Notes: generated by a model from the letters alone, not told the origin. DNA of 64,000 bases from Vitellaria paradoxa (GCA_019916065.1 CM034238.1:28197246-28261245), one strand, 5' to 3'; shown: positions 1 through 11,625, counted from the first letter of the stretch. Numbers and translations are program-made.

Positions 1-57
1 CACCGTTCGGAGAAGGGTCCGAATGATGGGACCGTTCGGACAAGGGTCCGAATGGTC
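1..57. repeat. Two-copy GC-rich tandem motif
   Basis: Two near-identical copies of about 27 bp follow each other, each pairing GTTCGGA with GGTCCGAA-type sequence around AAGGG. The stretch is GC-rich in an AT-rich setting. Similar paired motifs (GTTCGAAC type) recur in the array at 24380-24960, so it may be a piece of LTR or leader from a related repeat. It is cut by the window edge, so its full length is unknown. Confidence 0.4.
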
Positions 58-224
58 TTCTCCCTTTCTACTCTTTTACCATCCTTTTAATTTCTAATCC
101 CCCTATACGTATCCAAATCCTTGTATAACATGAAATGAGGGAAAAGAAATATTTAGGTATAATTAAATCATTTTAATCTCTTATTGTGCATGATTAATCA
201 CTCTTAGCATGTATAATTTGTCAT

Positions 225-830
225 TTCATATGATTAATCACCCACAAACTAGTGGACAAGTGGAATTAGCAATCGAGAAATTAAAGTTATTTTAGAAAGG
301 CTGTTAACCTAATTATAAAGATTGGTCCAAGAGATTGACCGATGCTTTATAAGCTTACCATATTGCTTATAAGACTATCTTAGGAATGTCACCTAATATA
401 TTAGTATTTGGAAAATCCTGTCATTTACTGGCAGAACTTGAGCACAAATCATTTTAGGCAATCAAAGAATTTAATTCTAAGTTAGGTGAAGCTGGTCTCC
501 ACCAAAAGCTTCAGCTAAAGGAGATACTAATGGTGCTTTTCAAAATGCTAAAATTACAAAATCCAAAATGAAGAAAATTCATGAACAACATATACATCGA
601 AAGTCTTCCATATAGGCCAAAAAGTATTACTTTATAGCTCTCATTTACATTTATTCTCGAGAAATTAAATCAAAATGGAACTGGCCATATATTGTAAAAA
701 CTCTTTCTGATCTTGGTGTAATTGAAATTGAAATCCTAAAAATGGCAACTCATTTAAAGTTAATTGGCATGGACTTAAACCCTTCCAAAGGGCATTCGAA
801 CCTTTAACAGAAGTTGGGATCTTTAAGATT
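225..830 (+). pseudogene. Athila-like Ty3/gypsy integrase C-terminal remnant
   Basis: Conceptual translation of the plus strand gives consecutive pieces of the plant Ty3/gypsy integrase core and tail. HPQTSGQVE (about 240-267) is the usual HPQTSGQ motif. Next come a DWSK...YKT block (about 325-380), [20 protein letters not shown] (about 385-450), and GQKVLLY (about 617-640) followed by an SKWNWPYIVKT-type segment. This order matches the Athila/Tat branch, where integrase joins cellular DNA ends to element DNA. Stops and frameshifts break it (for example tag after AELEHKSF), so it is a decayed fragment. The rest of pol lies left of the window. The lineage assignment is from recalled family motifs and is fairly sure; activity is excluded. 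Confidence 0.75.
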
Positions 831-1934
831 CTCTACCTATTAACGAATAATCCTCTTGATCCTTTGATTTATTATTGCTGTACTGTAGTTTCCTTTTCCT
901 TCTATAGTTTATTAAAAACATTTTTGGGTGCGTGGTCATATTTAACTCTCAACCTTAAGGGAAGTTACAGAGACTAGGCACACTATGTGCTAGTTTGGAG
1001 TGGTAATAGGAAGACATGAATTGGTATCTAGGAGCTTTAAACATGAGCTTCTTAAATTGGAAGTGGCGTGAATCCAGAAAGTGCATGGCCTTAACTCTTG
1101 ACTGCTGATGATTTGAAGTTTAACTAACATAACTTCGGGGAAGTCCTTGCTTGTAATGAGTAAAACTTACCTGACCAAAAACTCTTGATTTACCCTAATC
1201 CATTATATTCTACTAAAATGTTGCGAATCCCTAGCCTTATTTTGAAAATAATAATAATAATAATAAATCTCTTAGTATTTTTAGTATTAATATTAAATTA
1301 GATTATTATTTTCTATTCTAAAATAATATTTTTATTGGTTAGTAATCATATTACGTTAATATTAATTTATTACATTAAAATAAAAATTTTTTCTATTTTA
1401 AATACTATTATTATTTACCGTAATATTTTTATTAGTTAATATTGACATTTAATTATTACTTTAGAATATTTTAAAATAAATAACAAGTAATTATGTTATA
1501 TTTTAGAATAATATTTAAAATTCTATTTCTAAAAACATTTTCCAATTATCTTTAATAATTATTTAGCTAAGTGATTAAATTTTAAATTTCAAAATTTTAC
1601 TCCCTTCCCAACACCCGTGATTACCGCAAAACCCACCTTTATTTTCCCTTTTATATCTCACCATTTCCCAAAATTCCTCCATCCCCATCTCTTTAAACCC
1701 TCCCCCTTGTAGACCAGAACCAAACCTATCGGAAACTAACCTAAGAAGACAAACCAGAACCCCTAACCGGCCATCTCGACGCCTGGTCATGCACCTTTGG
1801 TCATGCCACCACCAGGATGCCTCCAACATGTCTTGATCCTCGCCTTTGTTCGACTCGATTCGTCCTGGATAGGTTTGTGGTTCTTCTGTTTCTCAACTCT
1901 AATCCAGTTCATACTTAATCTCGTACCACCAATC
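831..1934. other. AT-rich spacer between integrase and env-like remnants
   Basis: No sustained reading frame is seen. The middle (about 1230-1560) is extremely AT-rich with ATA and TTA runs. In Athila elements a spacer commonly separates pol from the env-like ORF, and its position here fits that. The short minus-strand frame at 1575-1829 has no recognisable features. Confidence 0.4.
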
Positions 1935-3045
1935 ATGCCTCCAAGGACCAAAATGCCAAATGTTTCCTTGAAAGAGGATTTTGATCCTCAACGTTTTGGT
2001 ATGAAAGGCATATTCCAAATGGTATAAGAACAAAACAGCGATTATGGAACACGCTTGGGAAATTAAAACATTTTGGGAACAACCAGCGTCATGGAGAGCA
2101 AATTTTCAGAGAATGGGATGGCTTACTTTAACACAATTTGAAGGTCAGTGTGTAGCCGAACTTGTGTGGGAATATTTTGCAATATTGACAAAAATGTCAT
2201 CAACACTGGTCTGGGCAATGAAATTTTATAAGTTGGGTACGTGGTGTGCGAATGAGCATTATCCCCACAGACTTTGCTTAATTTTTCGAGCAGCCCAGAA
2301 TTTCAAACACCGAGTTTTCATATCCTGACATTAGTGCGGCACCAATGCAAGAAGTTGCAGTTGCTATTCTCCTTTCCAATCATCAATGGTCTGATATTCA
2401 AGTCCTCAGTTCTTCACTACAAGTTAAGTATCGGGTTTTACATTCATTTTCGTACACTAATCTTTTGCACATTGCAAGACATTCACATGTTGGACCTATG
2501 AGAGCTACTTTACTTTATGCAACTGGTAACTGGGAAATCCATTGACTTAGCTCACTACATATGGTCTTAACTAGCGGAATGTTTTCCTAAAAAGACCACC
2601 TTAGTCAATATTCCTTTTGGGGGAGCTATCACTACTTTTATTAACCAAAAAGGAGTACTTATTCCCGGTACTTCACTATTATGCCTCATGTCCCTAAATT
2701 GACCAATTACTCACTGCTAAGATCACGAGGTTCCAAAAGAAAGCGCATCCCAAGAGAGGAGACCAGTTCTTCTGTCACCATCCCTCAACTAGCTGTAAGA
2801 GTTGACCAATTTAAGTGACTAAGTTGGCCACTTAACTGTTTCTGTGAACGAAATATCCATTATGCAACAAGCTCAAGCACGAGCAAGTAGCCACCACACA
2901 CATATGTTGGAGTACCTTGTGCTCAATATCTAGGGTATCAGGCTCTGCAGTCATCTTCTAAGGAGGGAGAGGATGAACAAGAAGATGAGGCTGAGGAGGG
3001 AGAAGAGGGAGAGGAAAGAGAGGAAAAGGAAGAAGAGGAGTAGTC
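1935..3045 (+). pseudogene. Athila env-like ORF remnant (plant transposon protein domain)
   Basis: The region opens with MPPRTK and FDPQRF, the usual start of the extra 3' ORF of Athila-group elements, which carries the 'putative plant transposon protein' domain. Further on, frames at about 2440-2640 give NLLHIARHSHV followed, in another frame, by VTGKSIDLA and IPFGGAITTFINQKGV. These match the conserved helical block of that domain family. The end (about 2960-3042) is a Glu-rich acidic tail, also typical. Several frameshifts and stops separate the blocks. The product was probably a structural or env-like accessory protein of the retroelement; its role is not established even in intact elements. 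Confidence 0.65.
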
Positions 3046-3247
3046 TTCTTGTATTTTCTGTGTTTTTGTTAAAAGTTTTGGTGTGAACTTAAATTCTCTA
3101 AATTTGTATCACCTAAAACTTATTCCTTTATCTTAATGCACTTTTATTTTGGAAATATTTATGGTATCTCTACATTTTAATTCTCTTTATTGTGAAATGT
3201 GAATTGGTCCTAACAACAAGGAAGCATGGATAGCAACACTAGATACT

Positions 3248-3583
3248 TTGAGTGCCCAGTGCGTGTGTTTGGCTTTAAGGGCTGATTCCACAGGTTTTTA
3301 TAACAATGAATCTTTTAGGTTAGCTGATCTCTTTAATGAAAATGATGGATGGCTTGAAAATGAAAATAATAACATTGAAGACTATTCAGCTAATGCTTCT
3401 GATTTTGATAATGATACCGATGATTGGAACATGGACCCCATCCCATTTCCTGTGTTTTATTGGCTTTCACACCAATTTTATGATCAATCTAAAGATTTTT
3501 TTGATGCCATAATGTATCCTAATGCCCCATTTTATCCCTTTGACTTTGAGTCAGATGATTTTAGTTTTAATATTGATATTTAA
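3248..3583 (+). CDS. Hypothetical acidic protein, probably retroelement-associated
   Basis: This is an open frame of 111 codons ending at TAA. The first in-frame codon used here is TTG, and the open frame actually runs back without a stop to about 3203, so the true start is unclear and could lie upstream or be spliced. The product is strongly acidic, rich in Asp, Asn, Phe and Tyr, with a DFDNDTDDW stretch and an aromatic C-terminal half. I do not recognise the family. It sits between the env-like remnant and a motif resembling the Athila polypurine region (about 3731), so it is most simply a 3'-terminal ORF or read-through of that element. No promoter or polyA signal is evident. It could also be chance, though about 127 stop-free codons in DNA this AT-rich is unusual. 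Confidence 0.35.
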   Translation: MSAQCVCLALRADSTGFYNNESFRLADLFNENDGWLENENNNIEDYSANASDFDNDTDDWNMDPIPFPVFYWLSHQFYDQSKDFFDAIMYPNAPFYPFDFESDDFSFNIDI

Positions 3584-3724
3584 TTGCTATTATTATTAGA
3601 TAAATTTTAGTAGTTTAGTTATAGTTTTTATGAAATTACCTCCAACTATAGAAATTAATAAAGTGTTCATTAGGTGCGTTCAAACTAAGTTTTTATTCAA
3701 CCTCTTCCATCTCTAATTATTTAT

Positions 3725-5182
3725 TTTAAAACATTGAGGATAATTTTAAATTTACGTTGGGTGGTATAGCAATAGATACATATAAAAATATTGCCCTATA
3801 AAAAAATATATATATATATATATAATAGAATTAATTTTGAGTGTAGTGATTCTTTTACATATTAATATAAGAAGAGTAGTTAGAATTAATTAATCATAAA
3901 TTTTTTATGAAAGCCCAAAACAATAACTCCATGATATTAATTACTCGCGTAATTAGAATTAGACCAATTTGTTATATAACAAGACAGTTTGGAGCATAAT
4001 AAGGTTAAATGTTTTAATTGGATATTTACTAAGAAAGTAAACTCTTGAGTCATGTCCTGATAACCCTTTTTATGACACTTGAGCCTATTTTCTTTTTCTT
4101 TTTTTGAGAGAGATTCAAAAACACTCTTATTAAATTTCTTATTTGCAGTTTTTATAAGATATGCACATTTACTTGTTTTGGATTTAAAAATGCTAGAATT
4201 GCGTGATTTTAACAGAAGTTATGATTTGGACTATTTAGTAGGATGTAACTGACTTACGAGAATAAGGCTAGGCCCTATTTGAATTTTTGCAAGCCTGAGT
4301 CCCATTTTTCTTAAAATTTTCCTATGATAAAACTTGAAACTTACAAATAAATATGTTATTTTTAATTTCTTTATCTCAAACGCTCAATATGAATTTTTGT
4401 CCCTTTTAGCTAAGAAAAAAGGCTTTACCCTTATTATCTCAAAGGAGCATGTTCTACCAAATTGCTTGGAAGTAAGGGATGAAGGAGAAGAAAAGTTAGT
4501 AAAAAAAGAAAAAGAAGAAGAAGAAGAAGAAAAAGAAAAAGAAGAAGAAGAGAAGCTAGAAAAATTCATTGAAATATATATATCCGGCAAAATAAATTAG
4601 AGTTCAAGTGGTAGATGAGGAGAAAAATAATAAAATAAATTATGGGAAAATGGTAAAAATCAAATCAAGGCAGCTTGCTCCTGAGATAATATTTTAATTC
4701 CTTCCTTCTTTTGGCGCTAATTACCCTAATTAAGTTACAACCTATGAAAAGACCTAATTGATACTAAGGAAGAGCACCCTATTATATTTAGTCCAGAGAA
4801 ATAACCTACGTTGAGTCATGTTATTCTGTGCATATAAATCATTCCACTCATGAAGCTATTATTTTGAATTCATTATAATATAAAGTATATATATCACACT
4901 TGTCCACTACGAAAGATTGAGTTTTGAAACACTTAAAACTCAACCTCTTTCTCTCTCCTGCGAGCTGCTTTCAGAAGCTTATAAATATCCCCATTCACAG
5001 TTGATTTAGAGGACACACACATTCTATAATTTTTAGGAAATTAGTTTAGGTTTAATTTCTGCTTTCAGTGTTAGTAGTTTAGATTTTTTATTTCCGCTTC
5101 ATATTAATGTGTGGATACGAAGTCTAGTTCTTCATTTATTCTTTCGAGTACAATAGTTGTAGCATTTTGATTTCAGTTTTTT
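3725..5182 (+). mobile_element. Probable Athila 3' end and LTR, first part
   Basis: ACATTGAGGATAATTTT at about 3731, followed by a G-rich GTTGGGTGG, resembles the conserved 'CATTGAGGACAATG...GGGGG' segment seen just before the 3' LTR of Athila and Tat elements. Downstream is AT-rich non-coding sequence with a TATAAATA box near 4980 and a leader-like stretch after it, as expected for U3 and R. The short Lys/Glu frame at 4490-4590 is only a GAA/AGA simple repeat. LTR ends are not defined, because the foldback at 5183 interrupts the region and no partner LTR is visible. Confidence 0.3.
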
Positions 5183-5460
5183 GGGTAAAGTACAAAACCA
5201 CCCCTACACTTTACTCTTAGTCTCACTTTGGTCCCAATAGTTTCAATTACGATAGTCAAATCCTTATACTTTTTTATTTCCGCTTCGTATTAATGTGTGG
5301 ATACGAAGTCTAGTTCTTCATTTATTCTTCTGAGTACAATCAAAGTAGCATTTTGATTTCAGTTTTTTGGGTAAAATATGAAAACCACCCCTACACTTTA
5401 TCCTCAGTCTCACTTTGGTCCCAATGGTTTTAATTACGACAGTCAAATTCTTGTACTTTC
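5085..5460. repeat. 186-bp tandem duplication of flank plus foldback end
   Basis: About 186 bp is present twice in direct orientation: from TTTATTTCCGCTTC near 5087 and again near 5273. Each copy contains about 95 bp of flanking DNA (through GTGTGGATACGAAGTC) and then about 85 bp of the foldback terminus (GGGTAAA, ACCACCCCTACACTTTA). The copies differ at scattered positions. Confidence 0.85.
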
Positions 5461-5814
5461 GGTCAAGTAATAACAGGTCTCTCCATCTGTTGCTCATTAC
5501 AAACCACTATTAAGGCGAGGGTACAACCATTATTTCGTAAGATGGTCCACATGGTAGAGTGATGATGTGGCACCACTGTTAAGGTAAGTGTAAAACTATT
5601 ATTTTGCAAGATGACCCACATGTCAGAGTGATGACATGTTATTTCATAAGATGACCCACGTGTCAGAGTGATGACATAGCACCCTCAGATGAGGTGGAGA
5701 CTGTTCACCATATGTCAGATACTCACTCGTCCACATGTGCTGGTGTTGGTTTTTGCCATAAAGTAGCTTTACTTTGAAAAAGAAAATAAAGCATTACAAA
5801 TTATGCTACCCCCA

Positions 5815-5871
5815 AGAATTGAACCAAGAACTGTAAGGATAGGGAGCTAACAACAAAATCAACTCACCAAG
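5815..5871 (-). promoter_or_regulatory. tRNA-like A and B boxes, left foldback arm
   Basis: On the minus strand, TTGGTGAGTTG (A-box-like) is followed about 45 bp later by GGTTCAATTCT (B-box-like, consensus GGTTCGANTCC). It is the mirror copy of the segment in the right arm. No tRNA cloverleaf can be completed, so this is a tRNA-derived or tRNA-like polymerase III promoter at best. Confidence 0.4.
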
Positions 5872-6223
5872 GGCTTGGTTCATATAAGGTTTTTAGATAA
5901 TATTTATATATTTTCAAAAGCTGAAGTAGATTCTCCCATATCTTCTATATAAATATTTATATAAATTTATACAAATATTATATATTTTAATATATATTAT
6001 ATAAATATTATATATTCTCCCTCATTTTTTAATAATATATAAATATATTCTATATAAATATATAAATATTTATTCATAAATATATATATATATATATATA
6101 TATATTCTATATAAATATATATAAATATTATAAATATATATAAATGTTATAATGAAGGAAGAATCTACTTTAGTTTTTCAATATGTATAAATTTTATCTA
6201 TGAACCTTACACAAACCAAGCCC

Positions 6224-6279
6224 TTGGTGAGTTGGTTTCGTTGCTGGTTCTCTATGATTAAGATTCTTGGTTCAATTCT
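6224..6279 (+). promoter_or_regulatory. tRNA-like A and B boxes, right foldback arm
   Basis: TTGGTGAGTTGG at 6224-6235 resembles a polymerase III A box, and GGTTCAATTCT at 6269-6279 resembles a B box. The 45 bp between starts is close to the tRNA spacing. The surrounding CCCTTGG...AGGGG looks like an acceptor-type pairing remnant. This is known architecture for tRNA-derived SINEs; whether it is transcribed here is inference. Confidence 0.45.
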
Positions 6280-6820
6280 TAGGGGTAGCATAGTTTGTAA
6301 TGTTTTATTTTTTTTATTTTTAAAAGTGAAATTACTCCATAGCAGCAACTTACATCAGTCAACACTAATACACGTGGACGAGTAAGCATCTGACACATGT
6401 CAGACAGACAGTCCCCACCTCATTCGAGGGTGCCGCATTATTGCTTTGCCACGTGAACAATTAGCAATCAGATACATAGCGGACAATCTCCACGTCATCA
6501 CTCTATCACATGGACCATCTTATGAAATGACAATTTTACCCTTACTTTAACAGTGGTTGGGTGCCACGTCATCACTCTGTCATGTGGACAATTAGCAATC
6601 TGACACATGATGGACAGTCTCCACGTTATTACCCTGTCACGTGGACTATTTTGCAAAATAATGGTTTTACCCTTGCCTTAACATAGTTTGTAACGGACAA
6701 TAGATGGGGGACCTGATTATTGCTTAACCGAAAGTGAAGGGATTTGACTATTGCAATTGAAACCATTGGGACCAAAGTGAGACTGAGGTAAAGTGTAGGG
6801 GTAGTTTTTGTACTACCCCC

Positions 6821-8639
6821 TTTTTTTTAGAAATTTTATTTTATTATAATATTTCAATCCTTTTGTTTTTGCCATGCATGCTAGATTTATATTACCTACT
6901 TTGATTAAAATAATGTTAAGCTATATCTGTTTTGCTCCTATTAGGATGAAGGATTAGGGTCCAATTCTCATTTAGGGATATGCATTTCAATAAATTAAAT
7001 ACAATTTTGAATATTTGAAAACCATTAGATTTGACCATATTTCTCCGAAAATTACTAGTAAATTCAATAGGAACTTAATTTTCTTTAAAATCAAAATGTT
7101 TGAAGTACATTAGAAATCTTTTAGTTTCGACTATATTCTTTGAAATTTTTGGTGATTCTAATAGAACATAATTTCTTAAAAAGTCAAACAATTTAATTTT
7201 ATTAAAAAAGGACTTAATCTAAAAATCTTTCGGTTTTTTTGATCTTTTAAGGTGATCAATGCAATTGAGACAATTAGCATAACCTAAGTAAGTATTGATT
7301 CTAATATGGATTCTAAAATAGGAATAGGCAGTTTTATTATTTAATTTAAATTCACATTAATCTTTTTGTTGCAGTAGTTTTAATTAATTTAAATTTCTTT
7401 ATAAACAAACTTTTTAATTTTATTTAAAAGTATTTTTATCAAAATTTAAGAAATTTCTATCAATTTGATCTCGTACTCACCTAGTTTTTAACTAAAACTA
7501 TATAGTCTTATACTTGGGAGTTAATATTTAGCTGCATAACTACAGCGTAGTCATTGGTTTTAGTCGAAAGAGTCAAAGGTTGGGGAGAAACCAAATGCCA
7601 ATAAGTGTATCAAACCTCAACCGATTCCAAATTAATGTCACAATCATGCAATTAGATCCGTTTTGAACATGTTGATGTGATTATATTGATGTTAGGATCG
7701 ATCATTTGAGCTTGCAAGAGTTCTGATGTTTTCAACAAGTTTCTGGTGTTCATTGTCGTTGAGTTTTTGCTTCAAAAGGAGCTTAAGATATGGATTTAAT
7801 GTATTCTACTTACATATATGATGTGTAAAAGATGTCAGGATGCTACTTATGTGTTCATTTTGAAATTTTGAAAGCACCCTGTTAAGATTTTTCAAGTTAT
7901 ACACATGTATATATGTATATGTCTGTTGGAGAGATATTAAACGTAAGCTTATATTTTGATCCTTATTTATTGAAGCCATAAATTGATTAGTTCATTGAGT
8001 TCTTATAAACTTCATGTTTCCATCAGAATCAAATGATTTGATAAAATAGCTTTAAATGAAACAAATTTAAAGTTGAAAGATTGAAACCAACGTTTTAAAG
8101 AAACAGGGCATCAAATTTTGGAACACTGCTTTCATCTAGGGGCACGAGCCTTAGACCCGGCACACAGGCTTGCATCCTCCGTGCGCGTGCGCATTGTTTA
8201 AAAAGCTCAATTTGGCTATTTTGCTTAATAAAATGTGTTTTGTTTCAAACCTTCAAGTATAAAGGATTCTAAAAAGGATTTTATAAAACAAAGGATGTTA
8301 AGACTAAACAAATAAGAAGTATATAACTTAGGAATCGTGATTTGAGTATTTGAGGAATAATATTGTTAAAGGAGGGCTGTTTTATGGTATTGAAGGAAAT
8401 GATAATATGAACTTCTTATTATTATGATGAGTTGTTAAAGATAATATTTATGATGTTGTGATTCGCTATGATGATAAGTTGATGATTACGAATAAGTTGT
8501 ACTGAAGAAAGTGAAAGAGATAAATGATATGTGATGTTGTGATTACGGGGTTGGCAGATACTAAAAAATAGGAAGGGTATAAAGCCTACCTTTGAGTTGA
8601 AATATCCTAAACCTATGCAAGAGTTGGTTATCACGCCAG
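6821..8639. other. Non-coding region after foldback (probable LTR remainder and leader)
   Basis: No coding signal is seen on either strand. The stretch through about 7000 continues the sequence interrupted by the foldback. At about 7480-7560 a CTCGTACTCACC...CTTATACTTGGGAG segment resembles the leader found near the 5' end of Athila and Tat elements, but this is a weak match from memory. A GC-rich patch (GTGCGCGTGCGC near 8180) is isolated. The minus-strand frame at 8422-8634 has no recognisable content. Confidence 0.3.
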
Positions 8640-9801
8640 TAGATTAGTGCTTATCGTTCCACAATGTAAATTTACACCCTAAGTGCAAAGTGGTCCGATG
8701 TAACAATTTAAATTTGTAACGGTAAAGTATCAGTCGTACCCACAGGGAGAGGCGTAGTAAACTCATAATTTTTCTTCTCTCAATTAGTAGGTATCACACA
8801 AGAAAAATCAATAAAAATTGGTTTGAGTTTTGAAAATAAACCCTGCCTAGGCATTTTGTCAAACATTGAGGAGGTGGCAATTAAATCTAATTTGAAATTA
8901 TCAAACAAAATTTGATTAAACTAAAACAACTATAAAAAAGACTTGGATCAAACCAATTCAAGTAGTGATTTCTATAGATTTTCAAATCAAGTTCACTTGG
9001 TTGAAGTTCTAGATCAAACACTTAGAGTGCAATAATCCATCTAGAATACGTGAGAGTTCTAGGTAGCAATCCACTTATAAAATCCTTAAGATCGGACATG
9101 AAAATTCCAACTAAGTAACTCACATATAATGTACGTAGAATATACAATCAAGAGTTAATCTAGTAGCATTAACTAGTGATTTCAGAGGATCTAAACAAAC
9201 TAATCATCATTCGATAAATCTAAACGAAATTGAACATTAAAGCACAATTACGAATAATGGTTGAACGATTTGGTAACAACACTTTGTTCATATAATTGAA
9301 AACTTAAATCAAACACTCAAAGTGTATAACCTATAAAGAGTACATGTAAATTCTATATTAGCAATCCACATACAATTTCTCAAGGAAGTGCATGAGAATT
9401 CTAATTACCAACTCACGTATAATTTATAGATGTTATACAAACAAGGCTAGATCTAGAGCTAACAATTAACAACTTCAATAAATCTAAACATTTTAACCAT
9501 CATTTGTAGAGAATTTCTAAGAAGATTTAAACATTGAAAAGCAAAATACCTTGAAAATCCACATACATCATCTACTTTCCTTGATTTGAGTCCAAGCAAG
9601 AGAACTACTCACTCATAATTGAAGTGCAAACAAGTAAGATAATAGAAATTTCAGCCATCAATAAGAAAATCTAAATAAATTTGTATTAAAATTGCTTTTA
9701 GATCTACTTTCTCTCTCTAAATTCTCTCTCTACAATGTAAATCTATATAAACTGAAATGTACGTCCTGAAGTTCTCTCTGAAATGACCTCCCTCTTACAT
9801 A
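8640..9801. repeat. Left half of an older dispersed repeat split by the gypsy insertion
   Basis: This non-coding sequence includes ACCCACAGGGAGAGGCG near 8738, a short block I associate with dispersed plant repeats. It also has two diverged internal copies of a unit of about 290 bp: GATCAAACACTTAGAGTG near 9013 is echoed by AATCAAACACTCAAAGTG near 9308, with matching flanks. It ends at the TTTAT target duplication (9802-9806) of the gypsy element and resumes after 24343. The element type is not identified. Confidence 0.45.
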
Positions 9802-9806
9802 TTTAT

Positions 9807-11622
9807 TGTAATAACCCTAAAATTTTAAATTTTTAATATACATTATTTTAATAGATTATTACAAAAATTGATTTTAATATAAATATTATTTTAATATATA
9901 TTATACAAAATTAAAAGGTTAAAAGTGACCACTTGGAGGCTTTGGTTAGGAATTATTTTTCTATTTCTATTTTTCTTGCTTGACCCCAAGAATGTCATGC
10001 GTATACATATGAGAAAACTCGGTGAAAGGCAAACTGGGGGGGGGGGGAAGGTGCAAAACGTGGCAACTCCAAATGAGTGCCTACTGGCACCCTACTCTTA
10101 GCTTATAATAAGTCTCCGTGAATCATACCCCCTTGGGTATACAAATATATATATATATGACATGTTAGAAAGATAAAAAAAAAAAAAAGGATAGCCACAC
10201 ATGGCCACGTGTCCCGAGCACAAGTGAAAAAAAAAATGTCAACAAAGCTTGCTTTTGCTTGGAAACCAAGCATTAAGCCTATATATATATATATATGTAT
10301 ATGTGGGGGTGTAGGGGGTGCACTTGGGCGATGAGAAGGAAAAGCCGAGAAAGAAAAAAAAGGGGGAGAGAGAAAAGAAAGAGGAGAGAGAAAGAAGAGA
10401 GGGAGAGTGAGAACCTAAACTCAAGAATAGCGAGGCTTTGGTATTTTCAATGTCATGATCGTCGTAGTAGTGCCAGATCATGGTAATTCGGCCCAGAATG
10501 GAAAATATGAAGGAGCAAAGTTTCAAATCTTTGGGGTTTCTTCACAACTTTTTCTTTTCTTTTTCTTCGAATTTGAGGTAAGGGATTTATTCTTATAATT
10601 GAAATTTAGTATTTATATAATTTCCTTGCATGATTATTGTGATAATATGAGAGAATGCAAAATAATGAGATTATGGTTAATATTATAATTTCGTGCACTT
10701 TTATGAAAAATATGTTGAGGCATTATAAGGGTGGCAAGGGGTTATAAGGGTGGCAAAGGGATAGCTTGCGTGGCATGCTGAGGTGTTATAAGGGTGGTAA
10801 AGAGAATAGTCTGCATGGCTTGTTGAGGGGTTATAAGGGTGGCAAGGGGTTATAAAGGCGGCAAAGGAAGTAGCTTACGTGGCTTGTTGAGGCGTTATAT
10901 GGGTGGTAAGAAGATATAAGGGTGGCAAAGAAAGTAGCCTACGTGGCTTGATGAGGCGTTATAATTGTGGCAAGGGGTTATAAGAGTGGCAAAGGAATAG
11001 CCTGCGTGGCATGTTAAGGCGTTATAAGGGTGGCGGGGGGTTATAAGGGTGGCATAGGGATAGCCTGCGTGGCATATTGAGGTGTTATAAGTGTGGCAAG
11101 AGGTTATAAGGGTGGCAAAGAGATAGCCTGCGTGGCATGTTAAGGTGTTATAAGGGTGGCAAAGGGTTATAAAGGTGGCAAAGGGATAGCCTGCATGGCA
11201 TATTGAGGTGTTGCAAGGGTGGCAAGGTGTTATAAGGGAGGCAAGTGAATAACCTTGCGTGCGCATTTTACTGTTTGTTTATTTGATTTGTACTGCTATT
11301 GTCTATTTTATATGATAATGACATTTAATTTGAGCATCTACTATCTGTCCTTATATCAAAATATTTGTTGACATTATTTAAATATTTTTCCTATTGGGCT
11401 TGGCGGCTCACCCCGTTTCTTGAGTTTTTATACAGAGAAGCCATTTGATCAAAAAAGTAAGGCTGGCAGATGTTAGCAGCCGACTGAGATCGATGATTAA
11501 TCATTAGTATAAAGTTTGGCACATGTGTAATATTTTTAGACAGTTAAAGTAATGAGGAACTTGTGTAATAATTTTAGTTGTTATACTCCGATCTTTCTAT
11601 AAAAACAATTCGGAGTGTTGCA
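9807..11622 (+). repeat. 5' LTR of the gypsy element
   Basis: This 1816 bp LTR begins TGTAATAACCCTAAAATTTT and ends GGAGTGTTGCA. It carries a G run near 10037, TATA-like ATATATATAT stretches near 10280, a GA-rich tract (10325-10410) and the minisatellite at 10711-11260. The minus-strand frame through the minisatellite (10895-11266) is just translated repeat. The 3' LTR has the same order of parts. Confidence 0.85.
10711..11260. repeat. GTTATAAGGGTGGC minisatellite in the 5' LTR
   Basis: About eight imperfect units of roughly 60-85 bp are built from GTTATAAGGGTGGCAA, AGGGATAGCCTGCGTGGC and TGTTGAGG. Units vary in length by gain or loss of the half-unit GGTTATAAGGGTGGCAA. The same array is present in the 3' LTR with different unit number. 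Confidence 0.85.
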
Positions 11623-11625
11623 GAG

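Larger units (their letters stand above)
5183..6820. mobile_element. Long-inverted-repeat foldback transposon (Mutator-like MITE type)
   Basis: The left arm (about 5183-5945, including one duplicated end) and right arm (about 6150-6820) are diverged inverted copies of each other. Examples are CACCCCTACACTTTA near the left end against TAAAGTGTAGGGGTAG near the right end, and GCCCTTGGTGAG-type sequence mirrored near the loop. The loop (about 5950-6150) is almost pure AT. The arms contain direct repeats of a unit built round TCAGAGTGATGAC and CACGTGGAC. The outer ends lie in T runs, so a target duplication cannot be called. No transposase is present, so this is a non-autonomous element. It interrupts the probable Athila LTR. 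Confidence 0.85.

Noticed and set aside
4334..4600. Lys/Glu-rich 88-codon frame
   Set aside because: The charged tail is a GAA/AGA simple repeat and the rest has no coding character.
6220..6290. A tRNA gene
   Set aside because: A and B boxes are recognisable but no cloverleaf or anticodon arm can be formed, and the segment lies in a diverged inverted repeat.
10895..11266. 123-codon minus-strand frame with repeated Cys/His/Tyr blocks
   Set aside because: It is the translation of the LTR minisatellite on the wrong strand; the periodicity comes from DNA repeats, not a protein.
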